From assembly GCA_965216025.1 (NCBI GenBank), contig CBDCEX010000014.1, forward strand, positions 124,001 to 188,000: 64,000 nucleotides of DNA, in the 5' to 3' direction. Positions 55,798-64,000 of the stretch are shown one piece after another. The notes below the pieces were generated by a model. The model saw only the letters and a program-made list of their open reading frames with translations, searched no databases and was not told the DNA's origin. The stretch comes from JADFQT01 sp965216025 (lineage in GTDB: Bacteria; Chloroflexota; Dehalococcoidia; Lucifugimonadales; UBA3495). The position numbers were made by a program, and so were the translations under genes. How positions within the stretch are numbered: position 1 is the stretch's first letter; the number at the start of each line of letters is the position of its first letter.

Positions 55798-56708
55798 AGC
55801 GCCCGCAAAATCCGGGTCAGGTCCGGGTCGCGATCGTCCGCCCCGGTCACCACATACCCATGATGTTCGGGACCGACGTCGACGAAATCTTCGTCCGGCG
55901 TATCGGTAGTCAGGCTCCGCCCTTGCGACGACAGGCCGAGAAACTCCACAGCGTCTTCACGACACGCGGAGCGCACGTATCTGTATAGCAGCGGGATGCG
56001 TTCCTCGGCAGCACTTGCGGGGCTGCTCTGGTCTGGGAGGCCTAGCTCATCCCAACATGATAGAAGTACGCTCAGGAACGGCTTGGACACTCCACCACGC
56101 GGTCGCGCCCCGCGTTCGTGCAGCAGCATCTGCAGAAGCTCGACTAGACGCATGTCGAGAGGCAGTTCCGTGTCACCGGCAACAGCTGCTGCGACTTCTT
56201 CGTCACCGTCGCTCGCTGCCGCAGAGTGTCTGGATGCACCAGCAACGGCGGCCTCTCGGTGAGGCGAGAGAGCCGCGCTAGAGAGCACCGCTTCTGGCTC
56301 TTCGATCGGTCGGCTCAGTAACTCTGGTAGTTGGCCAAACTGCTCCAGGCGAACGAACAGCAGCCACTGGTCGGACTCCGCGATCAAGGGTCGCCAGTGT
56401 TCAGGGATGCGATGGCTCCTGACGAGATCGTCGAGCGTTTCGCCGGCGTATTCGGGAATGTTGAAATCGACGGAACGACCATCCTTCGTTGCCGCCGGCA
56501 GATGCTGCATCAGATGATCGGCAGACGTGCGAGTGTGTTCGAGTGGGATGCCGGAGGCGAGCCGCTGCAGGCCGTCACTGATCGGCCTGAGATCCGCAGG
56601 CGCGCTGCGAGTGACCAGTCGGCCCATGCGGGCGGCCATGCGACCGTACAACTGCACAAGGAAAGTCGATTTTCCTGTGTTTGCACCACCGAGCATTAGA
56701 ACATCCAT
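55794..56708 (-). CDS. TRAFAC-type GTPase of a GTPase-centred conflict system (second GTPase)
   Basis: ATG 56708 overlaps the upstream stop by one base (TGATG). 304 residues: P-loop MLGGANTGKSTFL (G7-K13-S14) at the very N-terminus. The switch II region FNIPEYAGE (about 82-90) replaces DxxG with a PExxGE form. SVLLSCWDELG (about 213-223) stands where the base-recognition (N/T)KxD motif would be. An Ala/Glu-rich insert (about 140-185) separates the halves. These departures are typical of divergent DO-GTPase-like proteins. Likely a nucleotide-dependent switch working with the adjacent GTPase, GASH and GAP1. Confidence 0.78.
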   Translation of the reverse strand: MDVLMLGGANTGKSTFLVQLYGRMAARMGRLVTRSAPADLRPISDGLQRLASGIPLEHTRTSADHLMQHLPAATKDGRSVDFNIPEYAGETLDDLVRSHRIPEHWRPLIAESDQWLLFVRLEQFGQLPELLSRPIEEPEAVLSSAALSPHREAAVAGASRHSAAASDGDEEVAAAVAGDTELPLDMRLVELLQMLLHERGARPRGGVSKPFLSVLLSCWDELGLPDQSSPASAAEERIPLLYRYVRSACREDAVEFLGLSSQGRSLTTDTPDEDFVDVGPEHHGYVVTGADDRDPDLTRILRAL

Positions 56709-57685
56709 CAGATGCTTGCCCGCCGTACCGGTGCTGAGAAGTCCAAGAATGGGTCTCCGGTTTCTGCTCTTGTTGGAGGGGGCACCGTGACAGGTGCTGT
56801 CGCCATATCGATAGCAACATCAATGGGATCGAGGCACGGGTCACCGCGACCATTGAGGCCATAGACTGACATCGGCGCAGCGGGGCGACCGAACCTCTGG
56901 GTTTCCATCTCGGATAGGCCCTTTTCCATCGCATTGGAGAGTGGAAGGTCCGCTTTCGCGCGCACCGGCAACACTGGGCTGCCATCTGCCGCCTCCGCAA
57001 CCCGCGCCGCGAGCGCGTCGTATTGAGCTCGAGCGGCGCCCCGCCCCGCACCGCTGAGTGCCTTGCTGTCAGACAGGAGCATGAAGAGGTCGGCTTGACT
57101 CGCGATCCAGTTCGCTCCCGGGACAGCGTCCCGGTCGAATGCCCACTCGCGGAACCACTCACCCGGCAGATCGGTGAACAGCAAGTCATAGACTGAGTCG
57201 CCCCGCTTCAACGCGGCGTGCAGCAATGCTGGTTCGCGCTCACCCGTGGCGGTGGTGTGAGGCGGAAACTGGCGTTGACCCTCAGGATGCCATGCCATGT
57301 GACGAGCGATGGCGTGCCAGCCGAGCAGAGTGTAGGAGCCGGCGAAGTCATGTCCGGCTGGCCGATGGCCTCGCCGCAACAGAGTCCAGAATGCGGCGAG
57401 TGCTGTTGTCTTTCCAGAACCGGACAGTCCGACCAGCGCTACTAGGCGAGGCTGCCCCGTCCCGACGATAGCCTCGGCATCCACCTCGCCCAGAGGCAGA
57501 CCCGACCACGGTGGAATCGTCGCAGCGGGGACATCAGGCTCCGTCGCTTCAATATGTTGGATGTTGGGACACGTCGGGACCGGCGTATACCCGTCACGGC
57601 AGCCGCTCAGGCCGTCTGCGGCGAAACAGTTTTGGGTACCGCAGATCACTGTCCGCTCGTTGGTTACCGTTCGCTCGCTAGTCAC
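56708..57685 (-). CDS. TRAFAC-type GTPase with N-terminal Cys cluster (first GTPase)
   Basis: I choose GTG 57685, which overlaps the GASH stop, giving 325 residues. Four Cys (15, 20, 29, 39; CGTQNC, GCRDGY, PTCPNI) suggest a small zinc-binding module before the GTPase. The P-loop is VGLSGSGKTT (G86-K92-T93), switch II is FTDLPGEWF (D172-xPGE), and RAKADL (K244, D246) resembles TKxD. A Pro-rich C-terminal tail follows. The longer upstream frame (to 57790) is antisense-like and overlaps GASH, so it is unlikely to be used. Motifs suggest real GTP binding, more canonical than in the partner GTPase. Confidence 0.78.
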   Translation of the reverse strand: MTSERTVTNERTVICGTQNCFAADGLSGCRDGYTPVPTCPNIQHIEATEPDVPAATIPPWSGLPLGEVDAEAIVGTGQPRLVALVGLSGSGKTTALAAFWTLLRRGHRPAGHDFAGSYTLLGWHAIARHMAWHPEGQRQFPPHTTATGEREPALLHAALKRGDSVYDLLFTDLPGEWFREWAFDRDAVPGANWIASQADLFMLLSDSKALSGAGRGAARAQYDALAARVAEAADGSPVLPVRAKADLPLSNAMEKGLSEMETQRFGRPAAPMSVYGLNGRGDPCLDPIDVAIDMATAPVTVPPPTRAETGDPFLDFSAPVRRASI

Positions 57686-58873
57686 CAGGCCCGTCCTCGC
57701 GGGACTCGTCGGCAAGCAGCCGACGGATCTGCAAATCCCGGAAGAGGGCCGTGGCGGCAGCCGGCGCTGGCATTGGTCCTCGCAGCGCACGCACCAACCC
57801 GTTCGGATCGCGCCCGCCGACTACCACGTCTACGACCAGAAGTGGAGGGGAAGCGTCCATGGGGGTAGTCAGTTGAAGCTGACCGCACGCGGCGGCCATG
57901 GCACAGATGGTCACCTGCTCTTCGGAAAGCCCCGCCTCGTCGAGGACATCGATCAGCAGATGCTCGACTGCTTCCGGCGCGACGTCGGATGCACGATCGT
58001 GCAGGTCGAACGCCGCCGCAACTACCGCCGTGGCAGTATCCGGCGCCTCGTGATACCGAGTTCCCAACCGGTTGCTACGACCACCAAGCCGCCACCACAG
58101 CAAGGTGTCGCGGCGCGCGACCGCCATGAGCAGGCTCTCTTGGGCGGCCAGGACATCACGCAGCCGCTCGCCGAGCGTGTGCACGACGTTCTTGAGGCGC
58201 TCGGTCTCTGCGGCGTCGGCGCCCTGCGTGTGTTGCGTGACAGCCGTCAGCAGACTCTCAAGGAGATCGGAGAGGTCCTCACTCACAGCATGGTCAACAC
58301 CATGCTCCTCGATCGCCTTACGGAACTTCGCAAGGCCCGCGACTCTAACGGGTCCCGTCTTTCCCGCCGCCGAGACCGACGGCATTCTCAGCGACGAACC
58401 GCGAGCGGTTGGCTCCCAGGTCTCGTTGATGCGTTGCGACACCCTGGCGTCGAGATCGTTCCGGAAACCTGTGATGGGTTGCGCCCACCTTCCAGCCGAT
58501 ACCACCGGAGCAACGTCGCGAAGCGTGTACCAGACCGCCGCCGCAACCTGCGGGTCGGCCTCGGTGGCCGCCACGACCGCATCAAGAGTCACGGCACGCA
58601 GGATCGACGACGGACCCGCTGCACGTAGGCGTTCTCGAACATCTCCCACTTGTCGACGATTGCGGCGCGGGCCGCCCTAAGGACCGGGACGTCACGGAGC
58701 CCGTCCTCGTCCACTGCAGCGAGAAGTGCTGACGGGATATCCGCGCGGGCGTGGCTGAGGAATCCGTCACGCAGGTGCTTCGATGCGGCGCGCAACCGAT
58801 CAGCACGTTCCTGATCTTCGCCGAGGTTGGCTAGGAGCCCCGCCCGCAGCAACTGCCCAATGATATCGTCCAC
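57678..58873 (-). CDS. GASH-like all-helical GTPase-associated protein (frameshifted)
   Basis: GTG 58873 has GGAGG seven bases upstream. The first frame (58873-58589) encodes DDIIGQLLRAGLLANLGEDQ through VDKWEMFENAYVQ. The second frame, open from 58649 to 57678, continues SSILRAVTLDAVVAATEADP, LRDVAPVVSAGRWAQPITGF to the end. The switch lies near 58615-58630; one extra base there would give a 398-residue all-alpha protein. The WxxFxNAY...ILRAVxLDA pattern and position beside the two GTPases fit GASH (GTPase-associated system all-helical). It may be a real frameshift mutation or a sequencing indel. Confidence 0.65.
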
Positions 58874-59112
58874 GTGTCAGCCTCCACAGCGTCAGACCAA
58901 TCCGGTGGGTCGGGATTAACGCGGCGAACGGCTGATCCCGCACCGCCACGGCCCTTACTCCAAATATAGCGCCCACAGGGGTTGGTGGCAATAGAGAGTG
59001 GCTCTGAGATATAGTATGTCTCAGCTTGCTCCACCTCGTGCACAGGAACAAGCAGAATAGCGGCTACAATGACGGTGCCGATCGCGGACCTCACCATTGT
59101 GATTGGATCCAT
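58831..59112 (-). CDS. Small membrane protein, operon gene 2
   Basis: ATG 59112 follows AGGAAG and lies one base from the preceding stop. 93 residues with one N-terminal hydrophobic helix (VRSAIGTVIVAAILLVPV) and a hydrophilic C-terminus containing Cys (NPCGRYIW; GSCCGRG). The last 14 codons overlap the start of the GASH gene in another frame. It may anchor or sense for the GTPase system; no homologue recognised. Confidence 0.5.
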   Translation of the reverse strand: MDPITMVRSAIGTVIVAAILLVPVHEVEQAETYYISEPLSIATNPCGRYIWSKGRGGAGSAVRRVNPDPPDWSDAVEADTWTISLGSCCGRGS

Positions 59113-59113
59113 T

Positions 59114-59323
59114 CTATTCTTCCTGTATCTTACCGTTCCTTAGAATGAGATCCACGCCTGTCAACATTCCGAAGAAACTCTCTGCATACCGATCTGCGCG
59201 TTGTCGAATGTATCCTGGCAGCGCCCGCAGTAAGACCAGGCACACCAGCAGTATTGCAGTTGCCATCAATCCCCAGAATAAGCCGGCTCCTGCAATAGCA
59301 TAGCCGAGCCACTTACCTTTCAT
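59114..59323 (-). CDS. Small membrane protein, operon gene 1
   Basis: 69 residues from ATG 59323: a single strong transmembrane segment (GLFWGLMATAILLVCLVLLR) then a basic/amphipathic tail (YIRQRADRYAESFFGMLTGV). It is probably the first gene of the minus-strand conflict operon; the 160 bases between it and the divergent RecQ gene would hold both promoters. Family unknown. Confidence 0.5.
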   Translation of the reverse strand: MKGKWLGYAIAGAGLFWGLMATAILLVCLVLLRALPGYIRQRADRYAESFFGMLTGVDLILRNGKIQEE

Positions 59324-59485
59324 GCAGGAACTACCAGCTTGATGAGCAACCTAACTTCCTTGTAGCTAGAGGACGGCGGATGCATTGATTAAGGTCGACC
59401 CCAACCGAAGTAAGGAATAAAATAACCCTCGTCTCCCCTTTCCCCGACCGAGGGAGTTATCAAGCAAGGAAAGGTTTGCCGACCC
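59324..59485. promoter_or_regulatory. Divergent intergenic region between the GTPase operon and RecQ
   Basis: 162 bases separate the two divergent starts. The RecQ side has GGAAAGG about 15 bases before ATG 59486. I could not pick sigma-70 boxes with confidence. The small size means regulatory signals for both directions must be interleaved, unless the small membrane genes are read from elsewhere. Confidence 0.35.
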
Positions 59486-61363
59486 ATGGACAGTTTCGCC
59501 GCCCCGCTTGCTATCCTCAAAGCCCGCTTCGGATACGACAGCTTTCGGGCCCTGCAGGAAGAAATAATAGGCAACGTCCTGGGCCGGCGGGACAGCCTGG
59601 CGCTGCTGTCAACAGGCGGGGGCAAGTCCCTCTGCTACCAGTTGCCGGCCCTCATCTTTGACGGCATCACCCTGGTAATCTCGCCACTGATTGCCCTGAT
59701 GAAGGACCAGGTGGACGGGCTGAACGCCAACGGTATCGCCGCCCGGTTCATCAACAGTTCCCTGCCTGCATCGGAGATAGAGCATGTGCAGGCGCAGGTC
59801 CGGCGGGGGCAGGTCAAGATTCTCTACGTGGCCCCGGAGCGGCTGGCCCTACCCGGGTTCCGCCGTTTCCTCCACGGCCTGAATCTGAGCCTCATCGCAA
59901 TCGACGAGGCCCACTGCATCTCCGAGTGGGGCCACGAGTTTCGGCCCGACTACCGCAACCTGCAGCAGCTGAGACAGGACTTCCCGTCGGTGCCGGTGAT
60001 TGCCCTGACCGCCACCGCGACGGAACGGGTGCGGGAGGACATCATCGGCCAGCTCGGCCTGCAGCGGGGCCGGGTCTTTCTGTCCAGTTTCAACCGGGCA
60101 AACCTCAGCTATTCGGTTCAGCCCAAGGCAAGCTCCTGGGGACATCTGACATCGCTGCTTGATCAGCGACGGAGCCAGTCCGTCATTATCTATTGCTTCT
60201 CCCGGCAGGAGACCGAGGACCTGGCCAGGGACCTGAACGTCCGGGGCTTGTCAGTCCTCCCCTACCACGCCGGGCTGGACCCCGAAATGCGTCGTCGGAC
60301 CCAGGAAGACTTCATCCGCGACCGGGTGCCCATCATCGTCGCCACCATCGCCTTTGGCATGGGAATAGACAAACCGGACATTCGCCTGGTGGTCCACTAC
60401 AGCCTGCCCAGATCCTTGGAGGGCTACTACCAGGAGACGGGCCGGGCCGGCAGGGACGGGCTGCCCAGCGAGTGCGTCCTCTTCTACAGCTATGCGGACA
60501 AGGCCAAGCAGGACTACTTCATCAATCAGATGGAGGACGCAGTAGAGCAGCGGAACGCCAGGCAAAAGCTGGCTAAGATGGTGGAGTTTGCCCAAGTGCC
60601 CAGCTGCCGGCGCCGGTTCATCCTGGAGTATTTCGGGGAGCGATGGCCGGAAGAGAACTGCGGCGCGTGCGACGTTTGCCTGGAATCCCGGGAGGAGTTT
60701 GACGCCACGGAAATCGCCCAGAAAATACTCTCGGCGGTAGTCCGCACCGGCGAGCGGTTCGGGGCGAACCACATCATCCAGGTACTGAGCGGGAGCAGGG
60801 AGAAGCGAATCCTGGAATTGGGCCACGACCGGCTGAGCGTGTACGGCATCGCCAAAGATGTTGGGCGTCCTGAACTGCGGGAGATTATCGGACATTTGCA
60901 GGCGCGGGGGCTGCTGGGACGGAACGAAGGAGAGTACCCAACCCTGGCCGTCACCGCCGAAGGACGACAGTTTCTACAAGGACGCCAAGTCGTGACCCTG
61001 CCTCGACCCAGGACCGCCGACGCGGGCTACGCGCAGGGGAACGAACCCAACCTGGCCGGTTCCCGAGCAACGCCGATGGAATACGATAGGGCTCTGTTCG
61101 AGGAACTGCGCGCATTGCGCAGGCGGCTGGCCGATGTGCGGGATGTTCCGGCCTTCGTGATTTTCGGCGATGTGTCCCTCCGTCACATGGCCGAAGCTTT
61201 CCCCCGGAGCATGGAAGAATTCTCCCGTATCCACGGGGTGGGGGAGGTCAAGCTGGAGCAGTACGGACCGGAGTTCCTGGAGGTTATACGCGGCTACTCC
61301 GAGGTCAACGGCTTGCCGGACCGGCATATCGGTAAAACGTCAACAGCCGGGAGAAATATCTGA
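59486..61363 (+). CDS. recQ: ATP-dependent DNA helicase RecQ
   Basis: 625 residues, full length. Walker A LLSTGGGKSLCYQLPA (K47), DEAHCISEWGHEFRPDY (140-156, including the RecQ aromatic loop), LTATAT motif III, and motifs V-VI around FGMGIDKPDIRLVVHY and YYQETGRAGRDG. The RQC zinc site is CRRRFILEYFGE with CGACDVC (about 373-396). A C-terminal HRDC domain (about 530-610; FEELRALRRRLADVRDVPAF) is present. It unwinds DNA 3' to 5' in recombination repair and restart. A typical housekeeping gene; it is followed by a glycosylase, giving a small DNA-repair cluster. Confidence 0.95.
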   Translation: MDSFAAPLAILKARFGYDSFRALQEEIIGNVLGRRDSLALLSTGGGKSLCYQLPALIFDGITLVISPLIALMKDQVDGLNANGIAARFINSSLPASEIEHVQAQVRRGQVKILYVAPERLALPGFRRFLHGLNLSLIAIDEAHCISEWGHEFRPDYRNLQQLRQDFPSVPVIALTATATERVREDIIGQLGLQRGRVFLSSFNRANLSYSVQPKASSWGHLTSLLDQRRSQSVIIYCFSRQETEDLARDLNVRGLSVLPYHAGLDPEMRRRTQEDFIRDRVPIIVATIAFGMGIDKPDIRLVVHYSLPRSLEGYYQETGRAGRDGLPSECVLFYSYADKAKQDYFINQMEDAVEQRNARQKLAKMVEFAQVPSCRRRFILEYFGERWPEENCGACDVCLESREEFDATEIAQKILSAVVRTGERFGANHIIQVLSGSREKRILELGHDRLSVYGIAKDVGRPELREIIGHLQARGLLGRNEGEYPTLAVTAEGRQFLQGRQVVTLPRPRTADAGYAQGNEPNLAGSRATPMEYDRALFEELRALRRRLADVRDVPAFVIFGDVSLRHMAEAFPRSMEEFSRIHGVGEVKLEQYGPEFLEVIRGYSEVNGLPDRHIGKTSTAGRNI

Positions 61364-61619
61364 AGTGGCGAACCGGCGACGAGGTGGAGGTCAGCCTGAC
61401 CCTGGCTGTCTGACCTGTCGCTGGGCCGTCGGCACGGACATCAGGTTGGAACTGAGATGAAGCGAATGCGGCCCTAAGACGCCGGGCGACACCAAAGGGC
61501 AGCATACATGGGAAGTCCGGGCGGGGCGGCGGCCCTGCCCGGAAAACGGATTCGCCCAACTCCAGGAGTGGACAGACGGCGAGAGCGTCCTGGCGAGTCC
61601 TTGTGGAAGGACCGGCCAG

Positions 61620-61913
61620 ATGCCGAGACAGCGCATCCAACATAGCAGAATAGTCTACGTCTTCCCCAACGACTTCCCGCAGCGGCTCGTGCGGTTTCAG
61701 GGAGGAGTCGTGGGCGGGAGCTGAACCGCCGTCTCAACACCCATCCCGAGACCGTGAGGCGCTGGAGGGACAAGAGCGGTGCGACCCAACGCGCGGCACA
61801 TGTTGGCGCTGCTGGAGCTGGCGAACTCGCTGGGCCTTGACCACATACCGCTGGAATTCCGATCAGACGCAGACGACGGTCCAACCGCGCCAACCCGGGG
61901 ACCTGGAGCATGA
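61620..61913 (+). pseudogene. Helix-turn-helix protein with two frameshifts
   Basis: ATG 61620 opens PRQRIQHSRIVYVFPNDFPQ then RLVRFQ. A second frame continues ELNRRLNTHPETVRRWRD, and a third VRPNARHMLALLELANSLGL to the stop at 61911-61913. Joined, this is a ~90-residue Cro/XRE-like HTH protein of a type (VFPxDFPQRLxRF...SLGLxH) that I associate with Chloroflexota. Its stop overlaps the ATG of the DNA glycosylase. Confidence 0.6.
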
Positions 61914-63001
61914 CTTCGGGCAACCCTGGGGACATCAAGAACGGGGGCTGGGACGACATGAACCGCAGGATGACGATCCGGCAGCCCTTCGACCTGGCCC
62001 TGAGCCTGGAAATGGGACAGGCCTTCCGCTGGCGAAGAGTGGGGGACAAAGGCGTCCGCCAACGGGATTGGGGCGATCCGCCGGCCCGGTGGCGACGGAG
62101 TGGCGGGGCCTGGTACTCCGGCGTTCTGGGGGAATACCTGGTGCATCTCCGGCAGACCGACGATGGGTTGGAGTACCGGGTGGGCGGCGAACACGGCGAA
62201 CGGGACGACGTGGACCTGGACCGCCGTTTGCATGACTACTTCCGCCTCGACGACGACATTGGGGAAATCTACGGCCAATTGGGCCAGCGCCCGGCAGTCG
62301 CCAGGGCCATTGGGCGGTACCCGGGGCTGAGGCTGCTGCGCCAGGATAGATGGGAATGCCTGGTCTCCTACCTGTGCTCCGGAACCAACAGCATCCGGGG
62401 CATCAGGCAGAGCGTCGAGAAAATAGCCCAACTGAGCCGCCGCAAGGTCTACCTCGACGGGGATGAACGCCACGTCTTTCCCGACCCCATCCAAATTGTT
62501 GATGCGGGACTAAAGACATTGGAAGAACTGAACCTGGGCCTGTCCTCCAGGTCTCACAATATCTTTCTGATGGCTATTCACCTGTCCCACGACCCGTTGC
62601 TGTTGTACCGGACCTCCGACCCCGAAGTCTCCGGCAGGGAAGCCGTCACGCTGCTGGACAGTTACCGGGGCATCGGCCCCAAGATCGCCGGTTGCATGGC
62701 CCTGATGTCCCTGGACAAGCTGGACGCCTTTCCGGTGGACCGGTGGGGACAGCGGGCCCTGGTCCAGTGCGACCTGTCGGCGATGCCGGCAGGATTGGCG
62801 GAGAGGGTACGGAGTTCCCGTACCTTGACCGAAGCCCAGCAGTACTGGGTGGCGGAGTGGGCCAGGCAATATTTTGGGCGGTACGCCGGTTACGCCAACC
62901 AGTACCTCTTCCACTGGATCGAGCCCCACAAGGAGAGGGTTGGCCGCAACGGGGTCTGTCCCCTCTGCGGTACGGGTCCGACCGGTGAGTTGCGGCCATA
63001 A
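61910..63001 (+). CDS. OGG1-type 8-oxoguanine DNA glycosylase/AP lyase
   Basis: Up to 363 residues from ATG 61910 (ATG 61958 is an alternative giving 347). The N-terminal beta domain (IRQPFDLALSLEMGQAFRW) and QDRWECLVSYLCSGTNSIRG, with the conserved NxI, are OGG1 hallmarks. The helix-hairpin-helix LDSYRGIGPKIAGCMALMSL carries the catalytic Lys (GPK), and LDAFPVDRW the catalytic Asp. A C-terminal CPLC pair ends the protein. It would excise 8-oxoG and cut the abasic site. Bacterial OGG1-type enzymes are less common than MutM. Confidence 0.9.
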   Translation: MTSGNPGDIKNGGWDDMNRRMTIRQPFDLALSLEMGQAFRWRRVGDKGVRQRDWGDPPARWRRSGGAWYSGVLGEYLVHLRQTDDGLEYRVGGEHGERDDVDLDRRLHDYFRLDDDIGEIYGQLGQRPAVARAIGRYPGLRLLRQDRWECLVSYLCSGTNSIRGIRQSVEKIAQLSRRKVYLDGDERHVFPDPIQIVDAGLKTLEELNLGLSSRSHNIFLMAIHLSHDPLLLYRTSDPEVSGREAVTLLDSYRGIGPKIAGCMALMSLDKLDAFPVDRWGQRALVQCDLSAMPAGLAERVRSSRTLTEAQQYWVAEWARQYFGRYAGYANQYLFHWIEPHKERVGRNGVCPLCGTGPTGELRP

Positions 63002-63628
63002 ACGCAAAGAGAGCCACATGCATCAACAAACGAGGGGAGACCTCGCACCGGACACAAAGTTTCGACCCCCCCCATCGGCGAGCTGTAGGCCGGCGGCCCT
63101 CCGGGAGAACTCCCCGGGAACGGACATAACCTGGCGAGGAGCGGGGCAACCCACGAGGACGTGAACCCGTCCACCGGCGCGGCGGGGTCACGCCCAGGGC
63201 CGCACACGCGGCAGCGCGGGGGGCCCTGCGTGAAAAGGAGACCGCGGCCCCCGCGCGCAATCCCCAGGGGCGCGGGGGTAGACGGCGACAGACAGGCGGG
63301 GGCGGGCATTATACCCGGGTTCCCCCGCCTGATACCTATGACCCTAACCAGTGGCCATAGCCACCTAAACCCGAATCCACCGATGGGCACGGATGGACGG
63401 CGTGAGGACAGCGGAAGGGGGGTGAGGGAGTTACAGGCGCGATGATCCGGGCTCGAATTCGGGTAGACGGGAGGTTGGAGGGTGATCTGCAGGCGCTTTG
63501 GGGGCACCGATGGCGGCCTACAGTGGCTGTGGTGAGAGAAAGGGCAGGATAGGACACGGCGAGAGGCGCTCGCGGACCGGGATGGCGCGAGTTTGCGGGG
63601 GCGTTGGGTCAGTGGCGGACGGGCGGCG
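63002..63628. other. Intergenic stretch without recognisable genes
   Basis: GC-rich, with C- and G-runs and short inverted repeats (for example CCCGGG near 63315). No frame with a convincing start or recognisable product on either strand. Confidence 0.5.
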
Positions 63629-64000
63629 TCAGGCCGGGAGTGGAATCGCTTGCAGCCGGGCGAGGGCGCGGCTGAACTGCTCCTCCCAAGGCCAGCGCCG
63701 GGGAAGATGCAGGGTAAGGCGGCGCGCCGAGCGGGTGATCCGTCCCACCAGAGCGAAGAACCGCCGCCGGAGGGTCTTGGTGGTCACTATCCGCTCACCC
63801 AGGCCGCGCCATCAAAGGGGCCAGCCAGGCGGCGTTGGCGCATAACCTGGCCCCTCTGATGGCTTTGCGGGTCTTCTTGGGCTTGTGCTTGGGCTCTGGC
63901 TTGGGCTGATAGGCCGAGTTGACGGGCATCGGCAGGTGGAATTCATACTCGAAGGTACTGCCTACCACCGACTTGTGGGGGCTTGTTGCCCCGGGCCGGA
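63629..64000 (-). pseudogene. Degenerate transposase-like C-terminal segment
   Basis: Before the stop at 63629-63631 the minus strand reads TLRRRFFALVGRITRSARRL, TLHLPRRWPWEEQFSRALAR and LQAIPLPA, resembling the tail of DDE group-1 (IS1380/IS4-like) transposases. Upstream, FEYEFHLPMPVNSAYQPKPE and AIRGARLCANAAWLAPLMA lie in another frame, with a stop between. The segment runs off the right edge. Tentative. Confidence 0.4.

Noticed and set aside
57561..58628. 355-codon plus-strand frame
   Set aside because: Shadow of the GASH-like and GTPase genes on the minus strand; Arg-rich with no domain.
1..64000. CRISPR arrays, tRNA or rRNA genes, riboswitches
   Set aside because: No regularly spaced direct repeats, cloverleaf-like segments or rRNA landmarks were seen by eye; a tRNAscan/Rfam run would be decisive.

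Overview
The window looks like accessory DNA from a moderately GC-rich, free-living or host-associated bacterium. Crotonase and type III CoA-transferase genes, an alpha/beta-hydrolase plus NHL-propeller pair, TP-rich lipoproteins and fragments of small nuclease/HTH families suggest a Chloroflexota lineage (Dehalococcoidia/SAR202-like). This is inference from protein style only: no rRNA, tRNA or marker gene is present. The region is heavily colonised by mobile DNA: IS1380 (2 copies), IS5, ISAs1 (3), IS66, IS630 (2), and remnants of IS701 and IS21. Four families of small terminal-inverted-repeat elements (MITE-like) are also visible. Many host genes are split, truncated or frameshifted, and in several cases the reading frame can be rebuilt by removing the element plus one target duplication.

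Layout. 0-9.8 kb: an IS701 fragment, two IS1380 copies, a crotonase and two CaiB/BaiF CoA-transferases in one minus-strand operon, with an IS5 nested in a small repeat just upstream. 9.8-16 kb: an MFS transporter, a DinB-like pseudogene, small membrane proteins, a SNF2-helicase chimera and membrane/exported proteins. 16-20.6 kb: a BsuPI-domain lipoprotein cut by ISAs1, coupled to a second lipoprotein cut by a 178-bp element. 20.9-24 kb: an unknown protein, an NHL propeller and an alpha/beta-hydrolase. 24.7-29.1 kb: a YhaO/YhaN-like (SbcD/SbcC-like) nuclease-ATPase pair. 29.2-38.7 kb: IS66, a HEPN-like gene cut by IS630, a lipoprotein, a 283-bp inverted-repeat element, and a methyltransferase fragment joined to a DUF4209 gene through IS630 and ISAs1. 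38.7-47.3 kb: gene remnants (Uma2, alcohol dehydrogenase, isochorismatase, terminase, VOC, Ada domain) among an intact SDR, a YgjP-like metallopeptidase and a serine beta-lactamase-like hydrolase. 47.6-51.5 kb: a DUF5677-like protein, an exported protein coupled to a frameshifted metzincin-like protease, and an IS21 remnant.

52.2-59.3 kb holds the most interesting locus: a tightly overlapped minus-strand operon. In transcription order it encodes two small membrane proteins, an all-helical GASH-like protein, two divergent TRAFAC-type GTPases (DO-GTPase-like), a GAP1-like protein ending in an EAD1-type domain, and a nucleoside-phosphorylase-like effector that also carries an EAD1-type domain. 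It resembles the GTPase-centred biological-conflict systems predicted by comparative genomics. The shared EAD1-like domain suggests that GAP1 recruits the phosphorylase effector. GASH has one frameshift and the effector's EAD1 has a 34-bp tandem duplication plus other frame breaks, so the system is either decaying or phase-varied, or the assembly has errors there. 59.5-63 kb carries RecQ, a broken HTH gene and an OGG1-type DNA glycosylase; the right edge holds a degenerate transposase tail.
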